In this document: piece after piece, positions 14,656-22,920 of the stretch
Layout of the letters: each line of letters opens with the position of its first letter
Position numbering within the stretch: the stretch's first letter is position 1
The notes under the pieces: model-generated
The model's database searches: none
Told to the model about the DNA's origin: nothing
The model's input: the letters and a program-made list of their open reading frames with translations, nothing else
Position numbers and translations under genes: made by a program
Source: Algoriphagus aquimarinus
GTDB taxonomy: Bacteria; Bacteroidota; Bacteroidia; Cytophagales; Cyclobacteriaceae
DNA: 64,000 nt
Reading direction: 5' to 3'
NCBI RefSeq assembly: GCF_900112005.1
Contig: NZ_FOKK01000003.1
Location: 62,001-126,000, forward strand

Positions 14656-16461
14656 TTAGGTCATGCTAGCTTCTACAGGCTTACTTAACTGTTCGATTTC
14701 GCATTTGATTTTAGCGAACTGATCTGCCATTTTTTCAAGGATTGCACTGGAATCTACCTCTACTTTATCTATCAACTCTTGGTAGTATTCTACTCCTTGA
14801 ATCAGGTTAATTCTGAATTTTTCCAAGTAAGCTTCCTTCTTGGCTACTTTCTCAGTGACTTTGGTGTCAAATTCCTTTTTCAAGTAAGTCACATATAGTT
14901 GCAATTCCTTCACAAAAACATGCGGTCTGTCTATATCCACTTTTAGCGAAAGCTTGCCATAGATATGATCTGCCATTTCTTTGAGTGAAAAAGTACCTTT
15001 GAAGTAAGCCAGATTCGGTCCAGGACAAATGGTAACTGCATTGAGATTACGTCGCGGAGTTTCACCTGCTGCCAAAATTGCGGGAGCGCTCAGTCCTTCG
15101 CAAAGGCAGTCTTTAGCTTCTACTTTTTCCATTTCTTCCGCTTCTATTTCTCCAGCCTCGAATTGCTTTGCTTTAAGGTCTTGATATTGTCTGGAAGCTG
15201 TGCAAATCGGCTTGTCTGTGAACTCGGTATTATTCATCAGAAACTTCTTGTAGCAAGGACTTCCAGCTCTGTTCTTCTCAATTCTTACTACTCGCTGTTC
15301 CTCGCCTGAGGAAGTTCGGAGATTGTTAAAAGGTACTCCGAGTGGAGAGGCATGGCTCAGGTAGAAGTCAGATTTTTTTGCTTGGAAGAGTCGGTCTAAA
15401 GTGTCGCCATCCACAGAGGTTGCTTCGGGCACTAGAAGAAAAGGACTTCCCCAACCAGTTCCGTCGAGTTCATAGTACTCGCGTAGAAAGCTATCCTCGC
15501 TTGCCGTTCCTATTCCACCTTGGTAGGTGATCTTGAAAGTTGGTGAGTTTGAAAGTTTGAATATTTCCTTGCCTTCCAAGGCACTTTGACAAGTGTCAAA
15601 AAGTGTTTGAAACAGCTCATTTCTGTTGTTTTTGAACTCTTCCAAAATCGGTCCGATCAGAAAGCCATCCGTTGCAAATGCATGGCCGCCACAGTTCAGA
15701 CCAGATTCTATTCTGAATTCGGAAACCCAAAGTCCCTTCTTTGCCAAGAATTTCCCTTGGATCAAAGCAGATCTATAGTCACTTACTTTTAGGATGATTC
15801 CTTTCGAAATCTCTCCGAATTGATTTGGGTAAAATTCTGAAAATTGCTCTGCATATCCGTACAGAGCCGGGTTCATTCCTGCAGAAAATACTACCGATCC
15901 ATTGGCTTTGCTCTTGGCAAAACCTCTCAATGCAGACAAGGCATCTGAGTATTCTCGTGGTAATTCATTGCCTGCTTTATCGATGTTTATCTTGTCCACC
16001 TTCGTCATGATATTCACGTCGACAGCGCCTATGCTCAGCTTGGATTTCAATTCTTCTTTGAGTTGAAATTTCTCAGAATCCGAAGCTGTTACCATCTTTG
16101 CCAGCAAGTCTAATAGCATAGTATTTTGAGGCAAAAGGTCCAAGTACTTTCTGAATTCGGTATTGGTTTGCCAGTCGGCATTGATTAATTTATTGAATTG
16201 CTCTTCCACGAGAGACTGAGTCAAATCCAGGTAGGCAGTGATTCGCTTTGCCCGATAATCCTCTTCAGTGTCTGAGATAGGAATGAATTCACGCACAAAT
16301 TTCTTCGAGTAGATTTTTCGCATGTCTTCGAGCAGATGATCATCCATAATGGAGATCACACTTGAAATGCCATATTTGGCCACTTTGATCGGAGTGTCTA
16401 CAGTATATCCTAATCCCATAACTGGGATGTGGAATGTGTGTGTTAATGATTGAGAATTCAT
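14656..16461 (-). CDS. Uncharacterised 601-residue protein, possible FMN TIM barrel with cysteine cluster
   Basis: I do not recognise a named family with confidence. The first residues (HIPVMGLGYTVDTPIKVAKYGISSVISIMDD) and the later GGIGTASEDSFLREYYELDGTGWGSPFLLVPEATS (about 315-349) resemble the start and the phosphate-binding end of nitronate monooxygenase/GltS-type FMN barrels. Between them are FRIESGLNCGGHAFATDG (249-266) and a long helical insertion. After the barrel, Cys403, Cys420, Cys452, Cys454 and Cys479 form C-x16-C...C-x-C...C, a possible Fe-S or Zn site. The C-terminus (490-595) is helical. There is no signal peptide, so it is probably cytosolic. It is a single gene. Confidence 0.6.
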   Translation of the reverse strand: MNSQSLTHTFHIPVMGLGYTVDTPIKVAKYGISSVISIMDDHLLEDMRKIYSKKFVREFIPISDTEEDYRAKRITAYLDLTQSLVEEQFNKLINADWQTNTEFRKYLDLLPQNTMLLDLLAKMVTASDSEKFQLKEELKSKLSIGAVDVNIMTKVDKINIDKAGNELPREYSDALSALRGFAKSKANGSVVFSAGMNPALYGYAEQFSEFYPNQFGEISKGIILKVSDYRSALIQGKFLAKKGLWVSEFRIESGLNCGGHAFATDGFLIGPILEEFKNNRNELFQTLFDTCQSALEGKEIFKLSNSPTFKITYQGGIGTASEDSFLREYYELDGTGWGSPFLLVPEATSVDGDTLDRLFQAKKSDFYLSHASPLGVPFNNLRTSSGEEQRVVRIEKNRAGSPCYKKFLMNNTEFTDKPICTASRQYQDLKAKQFEAGEIEAEEMEKVEAKDCLCEGLSAPAILAAGETPRRNLNAVTICPGPNLAYFKGTFSLKEMADHIYGKLSLKVDIDRPHVFVKELQLYVTYLKKEFDTKVTEKVAKKEAYLEKFRINLIQGVEYYQELIDKVEVDSSAILEKMADQFAKIKCEIEQLSKPVEASMT

Positions 16462-17006
16462 ATATACCTAAGATGAAATTTGCACTTATTTGAAAAAGTA
16501 AAATTAGGCCCAATGACAGCCCCTTTGCCTGCCAGGTCTCAGTGCTGGGTCTGACTTTCGTCATGTTTTGTGAATTCGGGTTTTTTACCGAAGCGTGCAC
16601 CAGTGTTTAGCAAAAGGAGACATTGCGACAATTGTAAATCCCACTAGTCGTCAACTTGATAATTGCCCACTGAATCTGAACATTGATCATTAGCATTGAA
16701 AAACAAGCAACTAGCAACCGATAACTATTTGCATCTGTTTTCCCATTTTAAATTTTATGTATATCCGCTTTTCTACCAGTAAAGAGGGAAAAGCAATCTA
16801 GAATTTGTTCAAATTTATAATTGAGGTCACTTCGGTCTTCGGTCATCGGTCTTCCGACCAGATAAACAAAGAATCTAAGGCAACTGGCATCATTGCGGAT
16901 AATCACATTAAATTTTAAATTCACCCATTTCTAATTGCCCTTTCAAAAATATTTCTCTTCCCCTGTAGCGTCTCGAGGAAGAACTCCGTCAGGGTAATAA
17001 AGAAAG
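16462..17006. other. 545-base spacer with quasi-repeat filler, no gene seen
   Basis: No credible open frame or RNA gene is visible. The DNA contains runs of short imperfect reiterations, each with its own theme: GAACATTGATCATTAGCATTG at about 16678-16698, GCAACTAGCAACCGATAACT at about 16708-16727, CTTCGGTCTTCGGTCATCGG at about 16830-16849, and ATTAAATTTTAAATTCACCC at about 16908-16927. The last ~80 bases before the small secreted protein gene are AT-rich and may hold its promoter, but no consensus box is clear. Confidence 0.5.
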
Positions 17007-17264
17007 ATGAAGACACTTCTAAGGATCTATTTGGTTTTGATATTTGCGAGCAGCGCATTAAACGCGGGCCCAGAGAATGATTTGATCAACAAGGGATTCC
17101 CGATAGAAGCATCTAATTTTGCTGCAAATCCTCGCAATCCTCAGAATCTTGATGGAATTGCTGACTGCATGAGTTCCCCAGTTCAACTAGAGGAACGTGC
17201 AATAAACAAGGTAATTAAGGGGGGAAATTCAATAGTAATATCCTCTGAGGGACTGAGTAAATGA
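17007..17264 (+). CDS. Small secreted protein of unknown function
   Basis: The frame encodes 85 residues. A signal peptide (MKTLLRIYLVLIFASSALNA) is clear and would leave a mature part of about 65 residues with one Cys (DCMSSP). I recognise no family. It sits 65 bases upstream of an ECF sigma factor gene on the same strand, so it may belong to that transcription unit or be an unrelated envelope peptide. Purines (AAAGA) just before the ATG are compatible with a start. The signal peptide is the main evidence that the gene is real. Confidence 0.55.
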   Translation: MKTLLRIYLVLIFASSALNAGPENDLINKGFPIEASNFAANPRNPQNLDGIADCMSSPVQLEERAINKVIKGGNSIVISSEGLSK

Positions 17265-17329
17265 ATAGCTGAGAAGTGAAATCGCGACTCCAAAAGGAAT
17301 GTCGTTAATTATAGATTAATAGGTTTGAA

Positions 17330-17878
17330 TTGAATTGGACTGACCAAGAGCTGATCGAAGGTTGCAAACGAAAATCGGCTAAGTACGAAGAGGTATTCTA
17401 TAAAAAATACTATGGCTATGTCATGGGGATCAGTCTGTCTTATTCCAAAGATAAAGCTCTAGCCGATGAGATCACCAACGACTCATTTATGAAGTTTTTT
17501 GGTTCGATCAAGAAATTCGAAGACTTCCAGTCTGTAAAGGCTTGGCTTCGCCGCATCACTGTAAACACCGCGATAGACTATTTCCGTAAGCAGAAGAAGT
17601 TTCAAAATCAAACCGACGTGTCAGAGGAAACTGGCATATTCCATGAAGTGAATGCGCTGCAGGATCTAGCATTTCAGGATATAGTAAACCTAATCAATCT
17701 ATTACAGGACGATCACAAAATGGTGTTCAATCTCTATGAGATCGAAGGCTATAGTCATAAAGAAGTTGGCGAAAAGCTGGGCCTGACGGAAAGCTCCTCC
17801 AGAGTTTATCTGGCTAGAGCAAAGTCTCAACTTCGCCAATTAGTATCATTACACTTGAAAGAATATGAAGGAAGATAA
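17330..17878 (+). CDS. ECF-type RNA polymerase sigma factor
   Basis: The 182-residue sigma-70 family factor has region 2 at about 20-95 (YYGYVMGISLSYSKDKALADEITNDSFMKFF, then VKAWLRRITVNTAIDYFRKQKK) and region 4 at about 120-175 (LLQDDHKMVFNLYEIEGYSHKEVGEKLGLTESSSRVYLARAKSQLR). It would direct RNA polymerase to a small regulon, often including its own operon. The only in-frame start compatible with region 2 is TTG at 17330, since a stop lies at 17312 and no ATG occurs before residue 31. The gene overlaps the next by 14 bases, so sigma factor and partner are coupled. Confidence 0.92.
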   Translation: MNWTDQELIEGCKRKSAKYEEVFYKKYYGYVMGISLSYSKDKALADEITNDSFMKFFGSIKKFEDFQSVKAWLRRITVNTAIDYFRKQKKFQNQTDVSEETGIFHEVNALQDLAFQDIVNLINLLQDDHKMVFNLYEIEGYSHKEVGEKLGLTESSSRVYLARAKSQLRQLVSLHLKEYEGR

Positions 17879-19241
17879 GCTAGATGAGGAAATCGCTGCT
17901 TCCCTTAAAAAGAAGTTAGTCGAAGCCTCCGTACCCTACGAACTGGGTGCATGGGAAGTGTTTCAGAAAAAACGCGCACAGCGCAAACGTAGGGCTATTG
18001 CCTATTGGGCATCTGGAATCGCTGCGTCTCTACTGCTCATCGCAGTGGGGCTTAATACTGTGGATACCCCTGAAAAGAATACGCCAAGTTCTCCTGAAAA
18101 TCAGCTGACAGAAAATGCTGAGAAACCTTCTGAAAATGGAGTAGAGGAAATAATTACCAGGGAAACTGAAGCAGTTGCTGAAAATTCAGCTGTTGAAATT
18201 CAAGAAAGGCTAGCTCCAGAAACAAATGATTCGAGCTCTAAAGCATCGGAGGAAGCTCCGAAAGTCCAAAAGTCTGAGACAAATCCTACTGATACAAAAG
18301 CTTTAGCTACTGTTCCTCAGCCTGTAAAAAAGGCTATAGAAAAGCCCGTGAAAACGGAAAACGTGGTACCTACGGTACCAATAATTTCCAATGAAAAAGC
18401 TGTAGCTCAAGTACCTGAAAAACAAAGCTCACAACAGCAGACACTTATAACCAAAGTGGAGCAAGTGGAAAAGCTAGAAGAGTTGAAGGCTCCAGAGGAG
18501 ACGTTGGCTTTGGCAAAAGTTGAAGAGCCCGTGAAAGCTGTAGAAAAGGAGAAGTTTGTAGCAGAAAATGACTTTCCTATAATTGAAAAAGATAAAGCAT
18601 CGGTAGGGCTAGGGATGGGGCTTTCTCCAGGTTTCGGAGCGATCCAAAGCGATAATCAAGTAGCTACAGCTCAATCGATTGGATTGGGAATGCTGGTAAA
18701 TATAGATCTTCCGGGCAAGCTTACCTTAGGCTCTGGTCTTGGTCTGAACTACCTCAACCAAAATAATGAACAGGAAAGCACGGTGATGTCTTTAGGCAAT
18801 ACCTATCCGCAGGTACAAAAACTGGAAGTACGTCAGATGCAGGTAGAAGTGCCTGTCTTCGTGAAATATCCTGTAACCAGAAATAACTCCGTTTCCATAC
18901 AGGCTGGTTTTTCAAACTATTACGCATTAAATCAAACAGCTAGTCAAGAAAATACCACGGAGCGCCAATCTGCTTTTTATGCAAATGATGCATTGGGTAG
19001 TTCTTCGGTCTCCCTTCGTCAGCAATCAGTGACAGAAAGCTCTATGCTAGAATCTAACAGTGGTAAATTCTATCCTTTTGCCGCGCTGAATTTTGGAGTC
19101 AATCTACGAGTCTTGGAGACCAAAGGCGCCAACTATGTGGTTATGCCATTCTACAATTACCAGCTGAAGCAGGTCTCTGGCTATGGAGATACTTATGGTT
19201 TATTTGGCGCTAGCTTCAAGATGAATTTTGGAGGGAAGTAG
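17865..19241 (+). CDS. Anti-sigma-like inner-membrane protein with C-terminal beta-barrel-like domain
   Basis: The 458-residue protein is coupled to the sigma factor and is probably its regulator. Residues 1-42 are a charged cytoplasmic segment (ELGAWEVFQKKRAQRKRR) like short anti-sigma domains. A single membrane helix lies at about 43-62 (AIAYWASGIAASLLLIAVGL). Then comes a long Glu/Lys/Pro/Ala-rich linker (about 65-240) reminiscent of TonB-like periplasm-spanning rods. The last ~215 residues have alternating glycine-rich strands (GLGMGLSPGFGAI, LGSGLGLNYL, FKMNFGG) typical of outer membrane beta-barrels. If so, one chain could link both membranes. A purely periplasmic beta domain is the alternative. 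Confidence 0.75.
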   Translation: MKEDKLDEEIAASLKKKLVEASVPYELGAWEVFQKKRAQRKRRAIAYWASGIAASLLLIAVGLNTVDTPEKNTPSSPENQLTENAEKPSENGVEEIITRETEAVAENSAVEIQERLAPETNDSSSKASEEAPKVQKSETNPTDTKALATVPQPVKKAIEKPVKTENVVPTVPIISNEKAVAQVPEKQSSQQQTLITKVEQVEKLEELKAPEETLALAKVEEPVKAVEKEKFVAENDFPIIEKDKASVGLGMGLSPGFGAIQSDNQVATAQSIGLGMLVNIDLPGKLTLGSGLGLNYLNQNNEQESTVMSLGNTYPQVQKLEVRQMQVEVPVFVKYPVTRNNSVSIQAGFSNYYALNQTASQENTTERQSAFYANDALGSSSVSLRQQSVTESSMLESNSGKFYPFAALNFGVNLRVLETKGANYVVMPFYNYQLKQVSGYGDTYGLFGASFKMNFGGK

Positions 19242-19648
19242 GGGCGAAAATGTTCAGTTTTCAGTGATCAGTCGCAGTCACAGTGAGCAATAATTATCCT
19301 ACAGATCCGAATAGAAGGGAAGGTATTACCTCGCTGTTTGAACCATTTCCTGAATATTAGTTAAGTTTTAATTACTCAAAAAGCCTTTCTGGATCTCGGG
19401 AAGGCTTTTTTGGTGTTGGGTATAGACAGAGAGTTGCCCAGATTCTTCAGAAACTGGACTTGTCTCGATAGACAGTAGTTCTAGAAAAAGTTCTGTGGTC
19501 TGTTGCCTATTTTCAGTCCTCGATTATCTGCATTTTTTTTAATTTGTAGACTGGTTTGGTTGCCGAAAATTATACGATACTAGGTTCTATACCATCCATT
19601 TTATCTACTTCAAAAGCCTATTTCTCTTTAATTACTATATTAGAAACT
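19242..19648. other. Spacer with CAGT-rich quasi-repeat, no gene seen
   Basis: Just after the anti-sigma gene lies TCAGTTTTCAGTGATCAGTC (about 19254-19273), followed by further CAGT-type units to about 19290. A terminator is at 19378-19411. The remaining DNA to the protease start is AT-rich. An open frame from the TTG at 19556 runs into the protease, but those 31 residues look like untranslated leader. Confidence 0.5.
19378..19411 (+). terminator. Intrinsic terminator after the sigma/anti-sigma operon
   Basis: AAAAAGCCTT and AAGGCTTTTTT pair around a 13-base loop, followed by a T run. It lies about 135 bases after the anti-sigma stop and closes that transcription unit. Confidence 0.8.
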
Positions 19649-21148
19649 ATGAAAATCTCAATAATAGTTGTCATTACCGCTTTGTGGGCTTCTAGCATTA
19701 CAAAGTGTACTGTAAATGATGAGAATACTGTGTGGGTTGACCCTGCATATACTGCGACTGACAGCTTACAAACCATTGTCGTTTGGTTTGAAGATCAATA
19801 TTTAGAGAATGCGGACTCTTTTCTGAAAAAAGCGGAAGAGTTCAACGATAGAAAGCGGGGAGAATTAAGGAAAGAAGTGATGCTATCATTGAAGACCTTG
19901 AGCAATTCATCTTTTGATAAAGTTAAGAATCAGTTAAACGCTCCAGAATATTCTGAACAGATATTGGCAGTAACACAGCATTGGATTATTAACGGCTTCA
20001 CCTGTACTGTTACAACAGCAGGGTTCAATACTATTAAAACTTTAGAAGGGGTAGACAAAATATTTATCAAAAGACCTTCTTCCTATTCTAAAGGGGAAGA
20101 TATGGGGCCTGAGTTTATAGAAACCAAACCTGCTTCTCGCTTTGATGTCAAAAGTGTAGAATCATATCCTTGGAATATTGAAAAAATCCGTGCTCCAGAA
20201 GTATGGAATGAGTTTGGGATCACAGGAAAAGGAACACTAAATGTGGTTCATGATTCTGGGTTTAAGTTAGATGTCCCAGCTTTGGCAGAGACTATTTATA
20301 CGAACGATGGAGAGATTCCTGGTAATGGTTTGGATGATGATAATAATGGCTTCATAGATGATTATCATGGTTATAATTTTGATGCTGAGCTTGCCAATCT
20401 AAACGAACCTACTATTCGAAGAGGCACCAACATTCACGGTAATATGTGTGCTGCGCTGATTTCTGGGACCTTTGAAACAAATACTAAGCGGTCTGTGGGG
20501 ATTTCTCCGGATTCTCAATGGGCGCCTGTAATTGGAAGTTCGAATTTTGAACAAGCGGTAGAGTGGGCGATAGAGCAAGGTGCTGATACTTATAGCATGA
20601 GTTTCTCTCAGCCAAATCTTGGTGAATTCCGAACGCATTGGAGAAAGGTACTAGAACAAGGCACTTTGTGTGGTGTTGTGTTTATTTCAGGTGCGGGAAA
20701 TTTTGCAGCAGGGGAAAGTGAAGCTCCAATTCCTGTTCAGATGCGTACCCCAGAGGATATTCCAAATGTGGTTTTAGGAGTTGCAGGAGTGGGGCAGGAT
20801 GGGAAACGGCCTATCTTCAGTAGTCAGGGGCCAGTGGAATGGAATACTGATTACTACAAAGATGGTACGGTAGAAAAGCCGGATTTTGCGACATTAAACT
20901 TCGAGATACCCTGTATAGATCCAGAGGGTAACTTAGCGAATTTTGCTAATGGGAATTCACTTTCTAGCCCACATATGGCTGGCATCGTGTCCTTAATGTT
21001 TTCGGCAAATCCAGATTTACTGCCATGGAAAATCAAAGAAATTCTGCTAGAGACAGCTGAAGATATAGGTGATAAGGGGTTTGATTACCAAAGTGGACAT
21101 GGATTTGTAAATGCTTATGATGCAGTGAAAGCCGTTTTGGAGCTTTGA
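19649..21148 (+). CDS. S8 family serine peptidase (subtilisin-like)
   Basis: The exported subtilase has 499 residues from the ATG at 19649, which gives a signal peptide (MKISIIVVITALWASS). Upstream codons open from a TTG are not a plausible N-terminus. An inhibitor-like propeptide (about 25-150) precedes the catalytic domain. The triad is Asp202 (VHDSG), His263 (IHGN) and Ser437 (GNSLSSPHMAG), with oxyanion Asn351 (GAGNF). The segment GNGLDDDNNGFIDDYHGYNF is typical of Bacteroidota S8 enzymes. Thr of the usual GTS motif is Asn here. There is no T9SS C-terminal domain, so it probably stays in the periplasm or uses another route. Confidence 0.9.
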   Translation: MKISIIVVITALWASSITKCTVNDENTVWVDPAYTATDSLQTIVVWFEDQYLENADSFLKKAEEFNDRKRGELRKEVMLSLKTLSNSSFDKVKNQLNAPEYSEQILAVTQHWIINGFTCTVTTAGFNTIKTLEGVDKIFIKRPSSYSKGEDMGPEFIETKPASRFDVKSVESYPWNIEKIRAPEVWNEFGITGKGTLNVVHDSGFKLDVPALAETIYTNDGEIPGNGLDDDNNGFIDDYHGYNFDAELANLNEPTIRRGTNIHGNMCAALISGTFETNTKRSVGISPDSQWAPVIGSSNFEQAVEWAIEQGADTYSMSFSQPNLGEFRTHWRKVLEQGTLCGVVFISGAGNFAAGESEAPIPVQMRTPEDIPNVVLGVAGVGQDGKRPIFSSQGPVEWNTDYYKDGTVEKPDFATLNFEIPCIDPEGNLANFANGNSLSSPHMAGIVSLMFSANPDLLPWKIKEILLETAEDIGDKGFDYQSGHGFVNAYDAVKAVLEL

Positions 21149-21326
21149 AAATTTCATCCTTTTATCTGTATTCAGTTAGTAAAAGGAATTAGTGTGTTAC
21201 TATCATAATTGCGTCAGTTGTACAAATCGGTTTTAAAACCTTCAAGGAGATTCTTTGCGCCGGTGTAGCTAGCAATCTTCTGAAAGATTCTCTATACGCC
21301 GCTAAGTGAAGTCAAAAGCATCAAAA

Positions 21327-21356
21327 AAAATCCCGATCTAGATAGAGCGGGATTTT
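21327..21356 (-). terminator. Intrinsic terminator after the DUF4397 gene
   Basis: AAAATCCCG and CGGGATTTT form a 9-base stem with a 12-base loop. On the minus strand it is followed by a run of T. It lies about 20 bases past the DUF4397 stop and could also stop transcripts from the convergent protease gene. Confidence 0.8.
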
Positions 21357-21377
21357 GAACTGTGGTACTTAGATTAC

Positions 21378-22100
21378 TTAGTAATCTATATAGTTGGTCA
21401 ATAATTGTAAATCAAGCTTTTTGGAAGTGTCAGTGGTCAGCTCATATCCTCTTAATACAAGAGTGTACACTCTGTTTCCTTTAAGTTCTAGGTTATTAGC
21501 AGAAGCAATAGTTTCTCCAGTGCTGGAAACTACTTTCAAATTATAAACTTTGGTAGCTAGGCTTTTAAACTCTGAATTTCCCTTAAATGTCAAATCAGAG
21601 AATAAAGCAGTTGCCACTTCGTCGATCATAAGAGATACAGTTCCTGAATCTGGCGAGAGGTTTACCATTCTAATTTGCGCTTCAGCAGCAGTTGGTTCCG
21701 ACCAGTCATCATCTACCAAAACAGCATCCAGTGCTCCCGAATTCTCTACCATAAACAGAGAGTAAACGGAATCTACTTTGATCTCAAATTCCTTTTCTAA
21801 AAGGGAAGTCACAGAGTTTGCTTCTGAAAATTTGAAGAGTCTATCTCCTGGATAGAAGTTTTTGTACGGCAATACTTCTGAGTACCTCAATGGGGAATTG
21901 TTCACTTGATTTTGGTCGGCGTAGACAATTACTCCTGCATTACTCGGTGCGCCATTGTAAATAGATATGTAACCTGCGGCAGGATATTCAATGGGGTCAT
22001 TGTCATCCATACAGCTTGTCAGGCCCATAGTACCTGCAAGTAAAGCTAGGGAAGCTAGAGATCTAAGATTCTTAGTCGCAAATGATTTTATACTCATCAT
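21378..22100 (-). CDS. DUF4397 domain lipoprotein
   Basis: The 240-residue protein has a long lipoprotein signal ending LTSC (Cys30). After an acidic tether (MDDNDPIEYPA) come two related halves with the DUF4397 pattern: YISIYNGAPSNAGVIVYADQNQV and IRMVNLSPDSGTVSLMIDEV, each followed by a strand pair and a VYSL or VYTL segment. Members are surface or periplasmic lipoproteins that may bind carbohydrate or act in adhesion; the function is not established. Two adjacent ATG codons (22100, 22097) are equally possible starts. The gene is alone, with its own terminator. Confidence 0.85.
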   Translation of the reverse strand: MMSIKSFATKNLRSLASLALLAGTMGLTSCMDDNDPIEYPAAGYISIYNGAPSNAGVIVYADQNQVNNSPLRYSEVLPYKNFYPGDRLFKFSEANSVTSLLEKEFEIKVDSVYSLFMVENSGALDAVLVDDDWSEPTAAEAQIRMVNLSPDSGTVSLMIDEVATALFSDLTFKGNSEFKSLATKVYNLKVVSSTGETIASANNLELKGNRVYTLVLRGYELTTDTSKKLDLQLLTNYIDY

Positions 22101-22250
22101 ATGTATTTGTTGGTTTTTGTTTTAAATCAGAACCAAGACGCATGATAAGTTTTATTCGCTACAGAAAGAATGAAGATTTAAATAAGCTGCTTATTTATAA
22201 AGGGTTAAGAATTTGTAACAGAAGTCTCTGTCCTCAAAGACCTACTTGTG

Positions 22251-22274
22251 GCGGCCTGTGAGGACACAGACCGC
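22251..22274. repeat. Perfect hairpin of the GGTCTGTG class (copy 1)
   Basis: Arms GCGGCCTGTG and CACAGACCGC flank AGGA, with nine Watson-Crick pairs and one near-match. The same architecture with a 4-base loop recurs at 29452-29475. No T-tract follows, so it is not a normal terminator, although it sits 13 bases after the DinB stop on the minus strand. Confidence 0.6.
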
Positions 22275-22287
22275 TTAAACCAAAGTT

Positions 22288-22782
22288 TTAATACTGCTCC
22301 CAGAAGTTTGGAGGAGTGATGCCTAAAGCGCGCAGATAGACAAAACCCTGTCCTCTGTGGTGAATTTCATTGTCAATGATGTAGAATAAGATGCTGTAAC
22401 CTGTGCCATCATATTGTCCAAAGGCTTTGATCTGCTTCTGGAATTCTTCCATCGTAATATCCTTCCAAAACTGTTGTATTTCTTCTGTGGATTTATCCCA
22501 ACTAGCCAAAAGTTCAGTTTTTGTAGTCAGTTCAGCTTTTTCCTCATCCAGGGCTTCCCAGGTAGAAGTAGCCAGACCTCTAGCTGTCGCACTATCCATA
22601 GCCAGCATTTCTTTCATCAGCTGCGCAAAAGTCCGCATTCCACCTATGCTGAATTCGAAAAGTTCTTTCTCAGGAAAAGCTTCCAGCGTTCTGCGGGTGA
22701 CTTTGCGGTGTCCTAGCCAGTGGGTGAGCAATTGATCTTTGTTGATGAGTTGAGCGCCTGTTGATGATGTTGTCGTTTCCAT
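22288..22782 (-). CDS. DinB family protein
   Basis: The four-helix-bundle protein has 164 residues from the ATG at 22782, chosen because the ten extra residues of the longer frame are not family-like. The helices are seen in LLTHWLGHRKVTRRTLEAF, FAQLMKEMLAMDSATARG, ELLASWDKSTEEIQQFW and the C-terminal IIDNEIHHRGQGFVYLRALGI. The C-terminal His-His pair fits the metal site. The helix-2 His of most DinB proteins appears replaced in MLAMDSA, so metal binding may be partial. It may be a thiol S-transferase-like enzyme or a stress protein. It is divergent from a WYL regulator that may control it. Confidence 0.8.
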   Translation of the reverse strand: METTTSSTGAQLINKDQLLTHWLGHRKVTRRTLEAFPEKELFEFSIGGMRTFAQLMKEMLAMDSATARGLATSTWEALDEEKAELTTKTELLASWDKSTEEIQQFWKDITMEEFQKQIKAFGQYDGTGYSILFYIIDNEIHHRGQGFVYLRALGITPPNFWEQY

Positions 22783-22920
22783 TGTGGGTATGTTTTGTTT
22801 AAGAATACTCAAATAAACAACCGCATAGTGTCAGCCCTATGTCAGTAGGGTTATGGGATTTGAAAGGTTTTCTGACTTTTTTCCACTTTCTTTACTTTCA
22901 ATCTGGATTATGCATTTTTT

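Noticed and set aside
16340-16600. 86-codon minus-strand frame overlapping the start of the 601-residue protein
   Set aside because: It overlaps the well-supported frame out of phase and has no recognisable features.
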